Positions 37,601 through 49,947 of a stretch of DNA of 64,000 nucleotides are shown piece after piece. This DNA comes from Massilia soli (GTDB lineage: Bacteria; Pseudomonadota; Gammaproteobacteria; Burkholderiales; Burkholderiaceae_D): NCBI RefSeq assembly GCF_016809835.1, contig NZ_JAFBIL020000002.1:372001-436000 (forward strand). Reading direction: 5' to 3'. The translations under genes and the position numbers were made by a program. Each line of letters begins with the position of its first letter. Position 1 is the first letter of the stretch. The notes beneath the pieces are model-generated. The model saw only the letters and a list, made by a program, of their open reading frames with translations. It searched no databases and was not told where the DNA came from.

Positions 37601-37867
37601 ATGGCAAATACCGCACAGGCACGCAAGCGCGCTCGTCAAGCAGTTAAACAAAACGCTCACAACTCCGCTCAGCGTTCGACTCTGCGTACCGCAATCAAGG
37701 CAGTTCGCAAGGCCATCCAGGCTGGCGACAAGGCAGCTGCTACCACCATCTTCCAGACCTCCGTGTCGAAGATCGACAGCATCGCTGACAAGAAAATCAT
37801 CCACAAGAACAAGGCAGCGCGCCACAAGAGCCGCCTGGCAGCAGCCCTGAAAGCACTGGCAGCTTAA
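37601..37867 (+). CDS. rpsT: 30S ribosomal protein S20
   Basis: This 88-residue very basic protein begins [17 protein letters not shown] and ends [10 protein letters not shown], the S20 pattern. It binds 16S rRNA early in 30S assembly. The ATG at 37601 follows AGGAAATTCC; an upstream in-frame extension from 37547 is inside the leader. Codon use is the restricted set of a highly expressed gene. Confidence 0.97.
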   Translation: MANTAQARKRARQAVKQNAHNSAQRSTLRTAIKAVRKAIQAGDKAAATTIFQTSVSKIDSIADKKIIHKNKAARHKSRLAAALKALAA

Positions 37868-37935
37868 TTGCGCTAGTGCGGCGGAACAGCGGCCTCACCG
37901 GCCGTTCCGCCAGGCTGTTCCAGTTCTGGACACCA

Positions 37936-37969
37936 AAAAACCCGCCTGACTCGCGTCACGCGGGTTTTT
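37936..37969. terminator. bidirectional terminator between rpsT and the DUF192 gene
   Basis: AAAAACCCGC and GCGGGTTTTT flank a 14-base loop, with A and T runs on both sides. It can stop both rpsT (rightward) and the converging DUF192 gene (leftward). Confidence 0.85.
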
Positions 37970-37978
37970 CGCTTTGCC

Positions 37979-38419
37979 TCACTTGGGCAGGCCGCCGATC
38001 GCGCTGCCTGGCTTGACGTTTCTCTTCTTGAACCAGCCCAGGTTCATTTCCAGCGCATATTTGGCCGGCTTGGCCGAGCAATGGCTTTCCAGCGTCTTCG
38101 GCTGCATGTCCTCGATATTGATGATCTTGCCGTCGGCGTCGATGAACGCGACCGACAGCGGCAGCGGGGTGTTCTTCATCCACATGCACTGCGGATTGGC
38201 CTGGTCGAACACGAACACCATGCCGTGATTGGTGGCCATGTTTTCACGGAACATCAGACCTTGCTGGCGCTGCGGGTCGGTCGCCGCCACTTCGGCCTGG
38301 ATCAGGTGCATGCCGGCCGACAGCTGGATGGTTGGAAAGCGCGCGTTCTGGGCGCTGGCGCTGCAGGCGACCAGCGAGAGCAGGGCTGCGGCCACTACGG
38401 GAGCGAAAGTTTTTTTCAT
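37979..38419 (-). CDS. exported DUF192 family protein
   Basis: This 146-residue protein has a signal peptide (residues 1-23, ending ASA). The DUF192 domain has ATDPQRQQGLMFRENM, MWMKNTPLPLSVAFID and IINIEDMQP, all family landmarks. Members are small periplasmic or secreted proteins of unknown function. It converges on rpsT and shares the terminator. Confidence 0.88.
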   Translation of the reverse strand: MKKTFAPVVAAALLSLVACSASAQNARFPTIQLSAGMHLIQAEVAATDPQRQQGLMFRENMATNHGMVFVFDQANPQCMWMKNTPLPLSVAFIDADGKIINIEDMQPKTLESHCSAKPAKYALEMNLGWFKKRNVKPGSAIGGLPK

Positions 38420-38498
38420 ATTGGTCGTTTGGCTAAAGGTGGCTGATTAAGCCATGCCCGGGGAGCGAGCGTCAAGCACAGACACGCTCCGTTACAAG

Positions 38499-38578
38499 CG
38501 TCGTTCCCGCGCAGGCGGGAACCTATGCTGAGCCAGTACATTCACGGGCGATGGGTTCCCGCCTGCGCGGGAACGACG
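38499..38578. repeat. dispersed REP-like paired hairpin element (80 bp)
   Basis: CGTCGTTCCCGCGCAGGCGG and its inverted partner, ending GCGCGGGAACGACG, enclose a central region of about 30 bases. It is the best-conserved copy of the family, placed between the DUF192 and rluE genes. Confidence 0.8.
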
Positions 38579-38582
38579 GGGC

Positions 38583-39146
38583 TTAGCTTGACCGCAGCGC
38601 GTCTGCCGGCACTTCGACATATTCCCCCGGCATCAACGGATGCGTCGACAGCGAGAATGGCCCGATGCTGCTGCGTACCAGGCGCAAGGTGGGCAGCCCA
38701 ACTGCCGCCGTCATCCGCCTCACCTGGCGGTTTTTTCCCTCTTGCAGCGTGATCGCGAGCCAGCTGGTCGGCTTGTCCTGGCGCGTGCGGATCGGCGGAT
38801 TGCGCGGCCACAGCCATTCCGGCGCGGCGATGCGCACCGCGCGGCACGGCTTGGTGACAAAGTCGCCCAGGTCGATCGGCGCCTGCAGCTTGTCCAGCGC
38901 GGCGGCGTCAGGCAGCCCGTCGACCTGCACCAGGTAGGTCTTCGCTTCCTTGTGGTCCGGGTGCGCGATCTGGTGCTGCAGGCGGCCGTCGTCGGTCAGC
39001 AGCATCAGGCCTTCGCTGTCGGCGTCGAGCCGCCCGGCCGGGTAAATATTGGGCTGCTTCAGGTAGTCGGCCAGCGATTCGCGCCCGGGCTGGGGCGAAA
39101 ACTGGCACAGCACCTGGAACGGTTTGTTGAAGAGGATCAGGGCCAT
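38583..39146 (-). CDS. rluE: 23S rRNA pseudouridine synthase RluE-type
   Basis: This 187-residue RsuA/RluE-family enzyme has no S4 domain. It opens LILFNKPFQVLCQFSP and has the catalytic GRLDADSEGLMLLT motif with the essential Asp, then LQEGKNRQVRRMTAAVG. In E. coli, RluE modifies U2457 of 23S rRNA. The ATG at 39146 is chosen because the family begins there; the longer frame to 39284 adds atypical sequence. It is divergent from icd2. Confidence 0.9.
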   Translation of the reverse strand: MALILFNKPFQVLCQFSPQPGRESLADYLKQPNIYPAGRLDADSEGLMLLTDDGRLQHQIAHPDHKEAKTYLVQVDGLPDAAALDKLQAPIDLGDFVTKPCRAVRIAAPEWLWPRNPPIRTRQDKPTSWLAITLQEGKNRQVRRMTAAVGLPTLRLVRSSIGPFSLSTHPLMPGEYVEVPADALRSS

Positions 39147-39350
39147 CAGGGCGGTCAGTCGAAAAATTGTCAGTCCGGTTTCATCACAGGCCGTGCCTAA
39201 AACCGTAGCGCCTAGTAAAATACCGGTGCATAATGTGAAACGCCTCTTGTGTCTTATAGAAGACCAGCGGGCACGTACCCACAATTGTACCCAGTTTCAG
39301 TATCCAGACCTATCCATCGCGGCACGATCGCGAACACCGAGGAAAAGCGC

Positions 39351-41582
<2,232 letters not shown>

Positions 41583-41585
41583 GTG

Positions 41586-41612
41586 TCGTTCCCGCGAATG
41601 CGGGAATCCATG
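41586..41612. repeat. single half of the dispersed hairpin element
   Basis: TCGTTCCCGCGAATGCGGGA plus ATCCATG forms one hairpin of the dispersed family, without its inverted partner. It sits just after the icd2 stop. Confidence 0.7.
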
Positions 41613-41624
41613 CGCAACAAGAGG

Positions 41625-41661
41625 AACCCGTCCGGCCAACCTGCCGCGGCGGGTTTTTTTT
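41625..41661 (+). terminator. terminator after icd2
   Basis: AACCCG at 41625-41630 pairs with CGGGTT at 41649-41654, with further GC pairing in between and a T run after it. Confidence 0.75.
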
Positions 41662-41677
41662 ACATGCGCGCCAGGGT

Positions 41678-41707
41678 TTTACGTTTGCGTGATGAGTGGT
41701 GCATAAT
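41678..41707 (+). promoter_or_regulatory. candidate promoter of icd
   Basis: TTTACG and CATAAT are 18 bases apart and end 37 bases before the icd start. The motif GGTGCATAATG around the -10 also occurs upstream of icd2 at 39226-39236. Confidence 0.4.
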
Positions 41708-41743
41708 GCAAGACATATTCATATGTTTTTTTGGAAGGGCACA

Positions 41744-42997
<1,254 letters not shown>

Positions 42998-43036
42998 GGC
43001 GACGCTGCCTGCCGCGATGCGGCGCTGCGGATTTAC

Positions 43037-43073
43037 AAGGCCCCGTTCCTCGCCAGAGGACGGGGCCTTTCTC
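43037..43073 (+). terminator. rho-independent terminator after icd
   Basis: AAGGCCCCGTTCCTC and GAGGACGGGGCCTT form a long GC-rich stem with one small bulge, followed by TTTCTC. Confidence 0.85.
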
Positions 43074-43083
43074 GTGGGCGGTT

Positions 43084-43105
43084 GATTATTGTTCATGCAA
43101 TAATC
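43084..43105. promoter_or_regulatory. 8-bp inverted repeat upstream of the 43129 gene
   Basis: GATTATTG and CAATAATC are perfect inverted arms around TTCATG. It ends 23 bases before the start codon and just precedes the ribosome binding site (GGGAGGGCTT), so it overlaps the expected promoter. Confidence 0.5.
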
Positions 43106-43128
43106 GGCCATCGCCGTCGGGAGGGCTT

Positions 43129-43497
43129 ATGAACGAGAACAAGAAGTTCGCGCAGGTCGGGCGCTTTATTTACGAGTGTCAAAGGGTGAGGGCAACCCTT
43201 GCCGGGCTGTACGACATGCTGGCGCACGGCGCCGCCGAAGGCGAAGCGGCCGACCTGGAACTCGACGAGCTTGCCAGCCGCAGCGTTACGCTGTTCGCGC
43301 AGAAGCGCGCGGCCGATGTGGTCGCGGTGGCCGGGTTCAGCGCCGTGATCGAAGTGGTCCTGCGATACGGCGCCAGGCTCGATGAGTTACTGGCGCAGGT
43401 CGACCTCGACAATGTTCCGGATGAAGACGAAATCCTTGGCCTGCTCAGTTGCCAGCACGAGCTGGAGCGCTATCAGCGTCTGGTCGCCGCCAGTTGA
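43129..43497 (+). CDS. small helical protein, paralog of the 45199 gene
   Basis: This 122-residue protein has no signal peptide or membrane segment and reads as mostly alpha-helical and acidic. I recognise no family. It shares with the 45199 protein an opening of the type QVGRFIY...RVR and a closing region with E..GLLS.Q..L and a final helix. The two copies flank the chemoreceptor gene at 43682-45142, so a role connected with that receptor is possible but unproven. A strong GGGAGGG ribosome binding site precedes the ATG, and an inverted repeat lies just before that. Confidence 0.7.
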   Translation: MNENKKFAQVGRFIYECQRVRATLAGLYDMLAHGAAEGEAADLELDELASRSVTLFAQKRAADVVAVAGFSAVIEVVLRYGARLDELLAQVDLDNVPDEDEILGLLSCQHELERYQRLVAAS

Positions 43498-43606
43498 TTC
43501 GCCGCCGCTTTGACCGCATTAGCATTCAGTCCACATTCGCGGGGTCTGTTGTTGTGAAAAAGTGAAGAGTTTGCCGTCGCGTGAAAGTCGACTGTGACAA
43601 TGTGCG

Positions 43607-43638
43607 TATAATTGCCGAAAAGTACTACTAAGTACTTT
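43607..43638 (+). promoter_or_regulatory. -10 element and inverted repeat before the chemoreceptor gene
   Basis: A perfect TATAAT at 43607-43612 lies 69 bases before the MCP start, without a good -35. Directly after it AAAGTACT and AGTACTTT (43619-43638, 4-base spacer) form a perfect inverted repeat, which could be an operator over the transcription start or a leader hairpin. Confidence 0.45.
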
Positions 43639-43681
43639 AAGTTAATATCCTCGCTGCTCTTTCTACTTTCACGGATGTCCC

Positions 43682-45142
43682 ATGTCCCAATTCGACCGCG
43701 TTCACTATCGCCAGGCAGACCGCCTGATGCTGTTCATTATCTGGGGCTTGTTCCTGATGTCGCTCGGTTTGTCCGGGATGCACGACACCATGAAATGGGC
43801 GTTGCTGGTGGGCTTGCCTGCGGCCCTGGTTCCCACCGCAATGATTGTCCTGAACGGCGGCACCCGGCTGACCGCCTCGGTGGTGGCGGTCGCGCTGATG
43901 GTGTTCAGCGGCTTGCATATACACCAGGCCGGCGGCGTGAACGAACTGCACTTCGGCATTTTCGTCCTGCTCGCCTTCCTGTTGTGCTATCGCGACTGGG
44001 TCGTCGTCGTGGTGGGCGCCGCGGTGATCGCGCTGCATCACCTCAGTTTCAACTACCTGCAGGAGCTCGGCTATGGCGTGCGCTGCATGACCGAACCCGG
44101 CTTTGTCCGCGTGCTGGTGCACGCCGCCTACGTGATCGTCGAGACCGGCGTGCTGTGCTTCCTGTCCATCGTGCTGCGCCGCGAAACCATGCAGGCGGAC
44201 GAACTGGCCGCGACGGTTGCCGCCTTGTCGGGGCAGGGCGGGGCGATCGACCTGCGCCGCCAGCAAGTGGCGGCAAGCAGCCCAGGCGGACTGGCGCTGC
44301 AGCAAGCGCTGGGCGTGATGCATGGTGCAATGGCGCGCGTGCATCAGGGCGTGGAAACCATCGCGGCGGCATCGCGCGACATCGCCACCGGCAACAGTGA
44401 CCTGTCCGAGCGCACCGAGCGCCAGGCCAGTTCGCTGCAGGGAACGGTCGCTTCGATGGAGGCGCTGACCTCGCGCGTCCGGCTCAATGGCGACAGCGCG
44501 CGCCGCGCCAACGAACTGGCCATTTCCGCCTCGGGTGTGGCGGTGCGCGGCGGCGACGTGGTGGCGCAGGTGGTTGACACCATGGCCTCGATTAATGCGT
44601 CGTCGAAGCAGATCGTCGAGATTATTGCCGTCATCGATGGCATCGCCTTCCAGACCAACATCCTGGCCTTGAACGCGGCAGTGGAGGCAGCGCGCGCGGG
44701 CGAGCAGGGACGCGGCTTCGCCGTGGTCGCAGCGGAAGTGCGCAACCTAGCGCAACGTTCCGCCGGCGCTGCCAAAGAGATCAAGCAATTGATCGGCGAC
44801 TCGGTTGGGCGCGTGCAGACCGGTTCGGCGCTGGTCGACAAGGCTGGCGCGACGATGGATGAAATCGTCGACAGCGTGCGCCGCGTGACCGACATCATGG
44901 GCGAGATCAGTGCCGCCAGCGCCGAGCAGGAGTCGAACATTGGCGAGATCGACCGCGCGATCACCGAGATGGACAGTGTGACGCAGCAAAATGCTGCGCA
45001 AGTGCAAGAGGCCGCCGCCGCCGCCCGTTCGCTGCAGGATCAGGCCGATGACCTGGCGCGTGTCGTTTCCACCTTCTCGCTCGACAGCGGCGCGCACCAC
45101 AGCGGCAGTGCGCAAGCGCGCCGGTTGCGGCTACCTGCTTGA
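43682..45142 (+). CDS. methyl-accepting chemotaxis protein with six-helix membrane sensor
   Basis: This 486-residue chemoreceptor has about six membrane helices in residues 15-165 and no periplasmic ligand domain. The membrane part is His-rich: H79, H81, H90, H119, H120 and H147 lie in or beside helices. A HAMP-like linker and a full signalling domain follow (about 215-470), with the conserved tip [20 protein letters not shown] and [17 protein letters not shown]. There is no C-terminal NWETF-type pentapeptide. It signals to CheA/CheW, not encoded here. Two paralogous small genes flank it on the same strand. Similar membrane domains occur in other sensor proteins; the ligand is unknown. Confidence 0.9.
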   Translation: MSQFDRVHYRQADRLMLFIIWGLFLMSLGLSGMHDTMKWALLVGLPAALVPTAMIVLNGGTRLTASVVAVALMVFSGLHIHQAGGVNELHFGIFVLLAFLLCYRDWVVVVVGAAVIALHHLSFNYLQELGYGVRCMTEPGFVRVLVHAAYVIVETGVLCFLSIVLRRETMQADELAATVAALSGQGGAIDLRRQQVAASSPGGLALQQALGVMHGAMARVHQGVETIAAASRDIATGNSDLSERTERQASSLQGTVASMEALTSRVRLNGDSARRANELAISASGVAVRGGDVVAQVVDTMASINASSKQIVEIIAVIDGIAFQTNILALNAAVEAARAGEQGRGFAVVAAEVRNLAQRSAGAAKEIKQLIGDSVGRVQTGSALVDKAGATMDEIVDSVRRVTDIMGEISAASAEQESNIGEIDRAITEMDSVTQQNAAQVQEAAAAARSLQDQADDLARVVSTFSLDSGAHHSGSAQARRLRLPA

Positions 45143-45150
45143 TCTTCTCG

Positions 45151-45185
45151 CTTGTTTTCCATGTAATACTTGTGTGATAAACAAG
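45151..45185. promoter_or_regulatory. inverted repeat upstream of the 45199 gene
   Basis: CTTGTTT at 45151-45157 and AAACAAG at 45179-45185 are perfect inverted arms 21 bases apart, ending at the ribosome binding site of the 45199 gene. Confidence 0.35.
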
Positions 45186-45198
45186 GGAGGGAGAATGC

Positions 45199-45567
45199 AT
45201 GGAAGCCGCAGTAGACTATGAACAGGTTGGCCGTTTCATCTACGGTTTTATCCGCGTCAGGGGCAGCTTCGATGCCTTTTGCCGGGCGCTGGAGCAGGGC
45301 GCCCATCCTCTAACGCCAGAAACCCCGCTAAGCCAGTATGCCGACCAAACACAGGTAGTGCTGAGCCAGCGGTATGGTGCCGGCTCGGTCATCGCGCGTG
45401 AGTTCAGTGAAGTTGCGGCGGTAATGCTGGCCGGCGACGGGCGGATGAGCCAGATAAAATCCGGGTTCGATGCGGTGAACGTGCCCGGCGATGCCGAGAC
45501 CGACGGTCTGCTCAGCGTGCAGGCACGGCTGGATCACATCCGTCAACTGATGAGCGCCGCCAGGTAA
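45199..45567 (+). CDS. small helical protein, paralog of the 43129 gene
   Basis: This 122-residue soluble protein, exactly the length of its paralog, aligns end to end with the 43129 product: YEQVGRFIYGFIRVRG against FAQVGRFIYECQRVRA at the start, and ETDGLLSVQARLDHIRQLM against the matching tail. Identity in the middle is low. I recognise no family and give no function. GGGAGGGAG precedes it; the ATG at 45199 is in frame, while an ATG 4 bases earlier is not. It follows the chemoreceptor by 56 bases and is followed by a strong terminator. Confidence 0.7.
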   Translation: MEAAVDYEQVGRFIYGFIRVRGSFDAFCRALEQGAHPLTPETPLSQYADQTQVVLSQRYGAGSVIAREFSEVAAVMLAGDGRMSQIKSGFDAVNVPGDAETDGLLSVQARLDHIRQLMSAAR

Positions 45568-45582
45568 ATCGGATTGTGCAAA

Positions 45583-45610
45583 AAAAACCCCGCCGGAGGG
45601 CGGGGTTTTT
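45583..45610. terminator. bidirectional terminator between the 45199 gene and the cold-shock gene
   Basis: AAAAACCCCGCC and GGCGGGGTTTTT form a perfect 12-bp stem with a GGAG loop. The A and T runs allow it to act for both converging genes. Confidence 0.92.
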
Positions 45611-45629
45611 CACACCAAGTCTGCTTGTA

Positions 45630-45833
45630 TTAAGCGGACTGGATGTTGGAAGCTTGCTTGCCTTTAGGGCCTTGCGTGACTTCGAACTGAACTTTTTGAC
45701 CTTCTTTGAGGGTCTTGAAACCGTTCATGTTGATTGCGGAGAAGTGTGCGAACAGATCCTCGCCGCCGTCATCTGGGGTGATGAAGCCAAAACCTTTGGA
45801 ATCATTGAACCACTTAACTGTACCTGTTGCCAT
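45630..45833 (-). CDS. cold-shock protein (CspA family)
   Basis: This 67-residue OB-fold protein has the RNA-binding motifs [12 protein letters not shown] and LFAHFSAI, the cold-shock signature. It binds single-stranded nucleic acid and melts mRNA structure. ATG 45833 is chosen because the family starts there. Upstream lies an AT-rich leader typical of cold-shock genes. Which Csp paralog it is cannot be said. Confidence 0.95.
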   Translation of the reverse strand: MATGTVKWFNDSKGFGFITPDDGGEDLFAHFSAINMNGFKTLKEGQKVQFEVTQGPKGKQASNIQSA

Positions 45834-46153
45834 AAAAGAACTTTCAAATATAAACAAATCACACGAGCCATAAAAGCAAGAAGCTTCTTGCCCCCTCCTC
45901 AGTCGCTCACATCTTATCAACAAGTACATAAGTACAAGTCAATATCCGCATTGTTGGCGGAATAATATTTGAAGTCAAGGGCTTTTGAAAAGAAATTGTC
46001 GAATGCACTACGCCAGTCTAAAACGCAACTCTTGTTTTCCTGAATCGGGTCGCCATCTGCGCTTAGTCGCGAAAACGCGTAAGATGGGAAAACAAATGAA
46101 ACTGCCCTGATGTTTACACATAGCATCATCGTCGAAAGCCTTAGAATAAGCGT
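45834..46153. other. AT-rich gap between the divergent cold-shock and clpS genes
   Basis: This stretch of about 320 bases holds the promoters of the leftward cold-shock gene and the rightward clpS. On the minus strand two TTGACT -35 hexamers (complement at 45973-45978 and 45937-45942) each have a weak -10 at 17 bases (45950-45955 and 45914-45919), which would give leaders of roughly 110 and 75 bases. A TAGAAT just before clpS has no matching -35. No gene is seen. Confidence 0.4.
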
Positions 46154-46456
46154 ATGGCAACCAAGCAAGATACCGAACAAGTGCTGGAGCGGCAGGTGGT
46201 CAAACCCCCTCCGCTATACCAGGTAGCGCTGCTGAATGATGATTACACCCCGATGGAGTTTGTCGTTGCCATCATCCAGGAGTACTTCAACAAGGATCGC
46301 GAAACGGCGACGCAGATCATGCTCTCCGTTCACCGCCATGGCAAAGGAGTCTGCGGCGTGTTTTCAAAAGATATAGCGTGTACCAAAGTGGAGTTTGTAT
46401 TAACGCATGCACGCAAGGCGGGGCATCCCCTGCAGTGTGTGATGGAGGAAGTATGA
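46154..46456 (+). CDS. clpS: ClpS adaptor for ClpAP
   Basis: This 100-residue adaptor has [16 protein letters not shown] near residue 27 and [15 protein letters not shown], which form the pocket that binds N-degron residues. It delivers substrates to ClpA. The stop overlaps clpA (GTATGA), so they are co-translated. The start has no strong ribosome binding site. Confidence 0.96.
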   Translation: MATKQDTEQVLERQVVKPPPLYQVALLNDDYTPMEFVVAIIQEYFNKDRETATQIMLSVHRHGKGVCGVFSKDIACTKVEFVLTHARKAGHPLQCVMEEV

Positions 46457-48753
46457 TTGCGCAGGAACTCGAAGTCTCGTTACACATGGCCTTTGTCGAA
46501 GCCCGGCAAGCACGGCATGAATTCATTACCGTTGAGCACTTGCTGCTGGCGCTGCTGGACAATCCGTCCGCGGCCGAAGTCCTGCGTGCCTGTGCGGTCA
46601 ATATTGAAGACCTCCGCAAAACCCTGACCAACTTCATCGGCGACAACACGCCGACAGTGCCAGGCACCGGCGAGGTCGATACACAGCCAACGCTGGGGTT
46701 CCAGCGCGTGATCCAGCGTGCGATCATGCACGTCCAGTCCGCGTCCAACGGCAAGAAAGAAGTTACCGGCGCCAATGTGCTGGTGGCGATCTTCGGCGAA
46801 AAAGACTCGCATGCGGTGTACTACCTGCATCAGCAGGGCGTCACCCGCCTCGACGTGGTCAATTTCATTTCCCACGGCGTGCGCAAGGACCAGCAGGTCG
46901 ACAGCCAGAAGGCGTCCGAAGGCGTCGAGGAAGCCCAGGTCGAAGGCCAGACCAAGGAAAGCCCGCTCGACCAGTTCACCCAGAATCTGAACAAGGCCGC
47001 TTCCGAAGGCAAGATCGATCCGTTGATCGGCCGCGAGGAAGAAGTCGACCGCGTCATCCAGATCCTGTGCCGCCGCCGCAAGAACAACCCGCTGCTGGTC
47101 GGTGAGGCCGGCGTCGGCAAGACCGCCATCGCCGAAGGCCTGGCCTGGCGCATCACCCAGGGCGAGGTGCCCGAAGTGCTGGCCAACGCCATCGTCTACT
47201 CGCTCGACATGGGCGCGCTGCTGGCAGGTACCAAATACCGTGGCGACTTCGAGCAGCGCCTCAAGGCGGTGCTCAAGCAGCTGAAAGACGCGCCCAACGG
47301 CATCCTGTTCATCGACGAGATCCACACCATCATCGGCGCCGGTTCGGCGTCGGGCGGCACCTTGGACGCGTCGAACCTGCTCAAGCCTGCGCTGTCCAAT
47401 GGCCAGCTCAAGTGCATCGGCGCGACCACCTTCACCGAGTTCCGCGGCGTGTTCGAAAAAGACCACGCGCTGTCGCGCCGTTTCCAGAAGGTTGACGTCA
47501 ACGAGCCGACCGTCGAGCAGACCGTGCAGATTTTGCGTGGCCTGAAGTCGCGCTTTGAAGAGCACCACGGCGTCAAGTACTCGTCGTCGGCGCTGTCGAC
47601 CGCGGCAGAACTGGCGGCCCGCTTCATCAACGACCGCCACCTGCCTGACAAGGCGATCGACGTTATCGACGAAGCCGGTGCGGCGCAACGCATCCTGCCG
47701 AAGTCGAAGCAGAAGAAAACCATCGGCAAAACCGAGATCGAGGACATCATCGCCAAGATCGCGCGGATTCCGCCGCAGACCGTCAACCAGGACGACCGCA
47801 GCAAGCTGCAGACCATCGACCGCGACCTGCGCAACGTCGTGTTCGGCCAGGACCCTGCGATCGATGCGCTGTCGTCGGCCATCAAGATGGCGCGCGCCGG
47901 CCTGGGCAAGACCGACAAGCCGATCGGCTCCTTCCTGTTCTCCGGTCCTACCGGCGTCGGCAAGACCGAAGTGGCCAAGCAACTGGCGTTCATCCTCGGC
48001 ATCGAGCTGATTCGCTTCGACATGTCGGAGTACATGGAACGGCATGCAGTGAGCCGCCTGATCGGCGCGCCTCCGGGCTACGTCGGCTTCGACCAGGGCG
48101 GTTTGCTGACCGAAGCGATCACCAAGAAGCCGCACGCGGTGCTGCTGCTGGACGAGATTGAAAAAGCCCACCCGGACATTTTCAATATCCTGCTGCAGGT
48201 GATGGACCATGGCACGCTGACCGACAACAACGGACGCAAGGCCGACTTCCGCAACGTGATCATCATCATGACCACGAATGCTGGCGCGGAAAGCCTGACC
48301 AAGCGCTCGATGGGCTTCACCGACTCGAAAGCCGCTGGCGACGAGATGGCCGACATCAAGCGCATGTTCACGCCGGAGTTCCGCAACCGTATCGACGCGA
48401 CCATCAGCTTCCGTGCGCTGGACGAAGAAATCATCCTGCGCGTGGTCGACAAGTTCCTGATGCAGCTGGAAGAACAGCTGCACGAGAAAAAAGTCGAAGC
48501 GGTGTTCACCGAGAAGCTGCGCAAGTACCTGGCGAAGAAGGGTTTCGATCCGCAGATGGGCGCGCGTCCAATGTCGCGCCTGATCCAGGACATGATCCGC
48601 AAGGCGCTGGCCGACGAGCTGCTGTTTGGCCGCCTGGTCAACGGCGGACGGATCACGGTCGACATGGACGAGAACGACGCTGTGCTGATCGAGTTCCCGG
48701 AAGGCGACACCATGCCGCCGCCGGCACCTGCCGAAACGGTCGAAATCGAATAA
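46453..48753 (+). CDS. clpA: ClpA ATPase subunit of the ClpAP protease
   Basis: This 766-residue double AAA+ unfoldase has an N-terminal Clp repeat domain (residues 1-145), Walker A sites [10 protein letters not shown] (near 217) and [10 protein letters not shown] (near 500), Walker B regions [13 protein letters not shown] and [12 protein letters not shown], and [14 protein letters not shown] in the second module. It lacks the ClpB middle coiled coil, confirming ClpA. It unfolds substrates for ClpP. The ATG at 46453 overlaps the clpS stop. Confidence 0.97.
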   Translation: MIAQELEVSLHMAFVEARQARHEFITVEHLLLALLDNPSAAEVLRACAVNIEDLRKTLTNFIGDNTPTVPGTGEVDTQPTLGFQRVIQRAIMHVQSASNGKKEVTGANVLVAIFGEKDSHAVYYLHQQGVTRLDVVNFISHGVRKDQQVDSQKASEGVEEAQVEGQTKESPLDQFTQNLNKAASEGKIDPLIGREEEVDRVIQILCRRRKNNPLLVGEAGVGKTAIAEGLAWRITQGEVPEVLANAIVYSLDMGALLAGTKYRGDFEQRLKAVLKQLKDAPNGILFIDEIHTIIGAGSASGGTLDASNLLKPALSNGQLKCIGATTFTEFRGVFEKDHALSRRFQKVDVNEPTVEQTVQILRGLKSRFEEHHGVKYSSSALSTAAELAARFINDRHLPDKAIDVIDEAGAAQRILPKSKQKKTIGKTEIEDIIAKIARIPPQTVNQDDRSKLQTIDRDLRNVVFGQDPAIDALSSAIKMARAGLGKTDKPIGSFLFSGPTGVGKTEVAKQLAFILGIELIRFDMSEYMERHAVSRLIGAPPGYVGFDQGGLLTEAITKKPHAVLLLDEIEKAHPDIFNILLQVMDHGTLTDNNGRKADFRNVIIIMTTNAGAESLTKRSMGFTDSKAAGDEMADIKRMFTPEFRNRIDATISFRALDEEIILRVVDKFLMQLEEQLHEKKVEAVFTEKLRKYLAKKGFDPQMGARPMSRLIQDMIRKALADELLFGRLVNGGRITVDMDENDAVLIEFPEGDTMPPPAPAETVEIE

Positions 48754-48770
48754 GCGCCAGGCGCACAACC

Positions 48771-48798
48771 AAAAACCCGCACTTGTGCGGGTTTTTTT
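48771..48798 (+). terminator. rho-independent terminator after clpA
   Basis: AAAAACCCGCAC and GTGCGGGTTTTT form a perfect 12-bp stem with a 2-base loop and a T run. Confidence 0.9.
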
Positions 48799-48835
48799 TC
48801 GGCGCCGCCACCAAGTGTGGGCAGACGAACCAGGG

Positions 48836-48896
48836 CCACTCGTCGTTCCCCGATCCGCCGCCACTCGTCGTTCCCGCGGAGGCGGGAACCCATACC
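48836..48896. repeat. half copies of the dispersed hairpin element
   Basis: CCACTCGTCGTTCCC occurs twice (48836-48850 and 48861-48875). The second copy continues into GCGGAGGCGGGAACCCATACC, one complete hairpin half of the dispersed family. It lies between clpA and the converging PhzF-like gene. Confidence 0.7.
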
Positions 48897-48944
48897 TGAT
48901 CATAAAAGCGGCCCTGCCTGGAACCGAGGAGATGATTGGCGCGC

Positions 48945-49832
48945 TCAGTACCCCTTCGGGTCGGTCTCTGCGACGGCAAGCGCGCCATCGACGCAGGTCA
49001 CGCAATAACCGCCGACTTCCACCGCCTGCTCGCCCAGCGCGAGCCTTATCCGTCCATCGCGTCCCACAGCGGCGCCCTGCGACGCCACAAACTCGCCGCC
49101 AAAGCGTTCCACCTGGCCGGAATGCCGGATAAATTCACCGACGCATCCCGACCCGCTGCCGCACACCGGATCTTCATCGATCCCATGCGCCGGGGCGAAC
49201 GCGCGGATCTCGATGCGCGCCGCCTGTCCTTCCGCATGCGGCCCGAAGATCACCACGCCGGTATGGCGGCCTTGTTTGTCCTGCTCCTTCATGCGCACAA
49301 AGTCCGGCCTCGCATCCAGCACGGCTTGCGCGCTGTCGACCTGGGCCACAACCCAGCGCGCGCCGACATCGATCAGGCATGGTGTCGAGGTGCGGTCGAC
49401 GCGCAGGCCCAGCACCGCATCGAGTTCATCGCACTGCGCCTGGCTCAATGGTGTGATGACCGCTTCCGGCATGCGCAGCGAGATCAGCGCTTCCTCCACT
49501 TTCAGGCGAATCAGCCCCTTGCGGCACTGCTGAACCAGCACGCCGTCCTTCGCCGTCACCATGCCCGCTTCAAGCAGGGCATGCGCGGTACCGATGGTTG
49601 GATGGCCGGCGAAAGGCAGCTCGGCGTTGGGCGTAAAGATGCGCACGTGGTAATCGGCCCCGTCCTGCGTGACCGGCACGACAAACGTTGTTTCGGACAG
49701 GTTGGTCCAGTTGGCGATCTGTTGCATCTGCTCCGTCGACAGCGCGGCGCCATCGAGAATCACGGCAACCGGGTTGCCCATGAAAGCCTTGCGGGTGAAA
49801 ACATCGACTTGTTTGAACGGCAGCGCTGGCAT
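48945..49832 (-). CDS. PhzF family isomerase-like protein
   Basis: This 295-residue protein has the diaminopimelate-epimerase-like fold of PhzF. It opens LPFKQVDVFTRKAFMGNPVAV, with NLSETTFVV carrying the catalytic Glu, FAGHPTIGTAHAL, and the late DEDPVCGSGSGCVGEF. No phenazine genes surround it, so its substrate is unknown; most family members are not phenazine enzymes. It is convergent with clpA. Confidence 0.9.
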   Translation of the reverse strand: MPALPFKQVDVFTRKAFMGNPVAVILDGAALSTEQMQQIANWTNLSETTFVVPVTQDGADYHVRIFTPNAELPFAGHPTIGTAHALLEAGMVTAKDGVLVQQCRKGLIRLKVEEALISLRMPEAVITPLSQAQCDELDAVLGLRVDRTSTPCLIDVGARWVVAQVDSAQAVLDARPDFVRMKEQDKQGRHTGVVIFGPHAEGQAARIEIRAFAPAHGIDEDPVCGSGSGCVGEFIRHSGQVERFGGEFVASQGAAVGRDGRIRLALGEQAVEVGGYCVTCVDGALAVAETDPKGY

Positions 49833-49947
49833 GGAGAGTCCTTGATCGAGACCGGAACGGGAGTCGTCGATTATAGAGCGTCACGCGACACGGTCGGACA
49901 GGCAAGCGCGCAGCCCACCGGCGCCGGATCTCAAGCGTCCCAGCGAA

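Noticed and set aside
48945-49832. Phenazine biosynthesis locus
   Set aside because: Only a PhzF-family gene is present, and this family is widespread outside phenazine pathways; no other phz genes are nearby.
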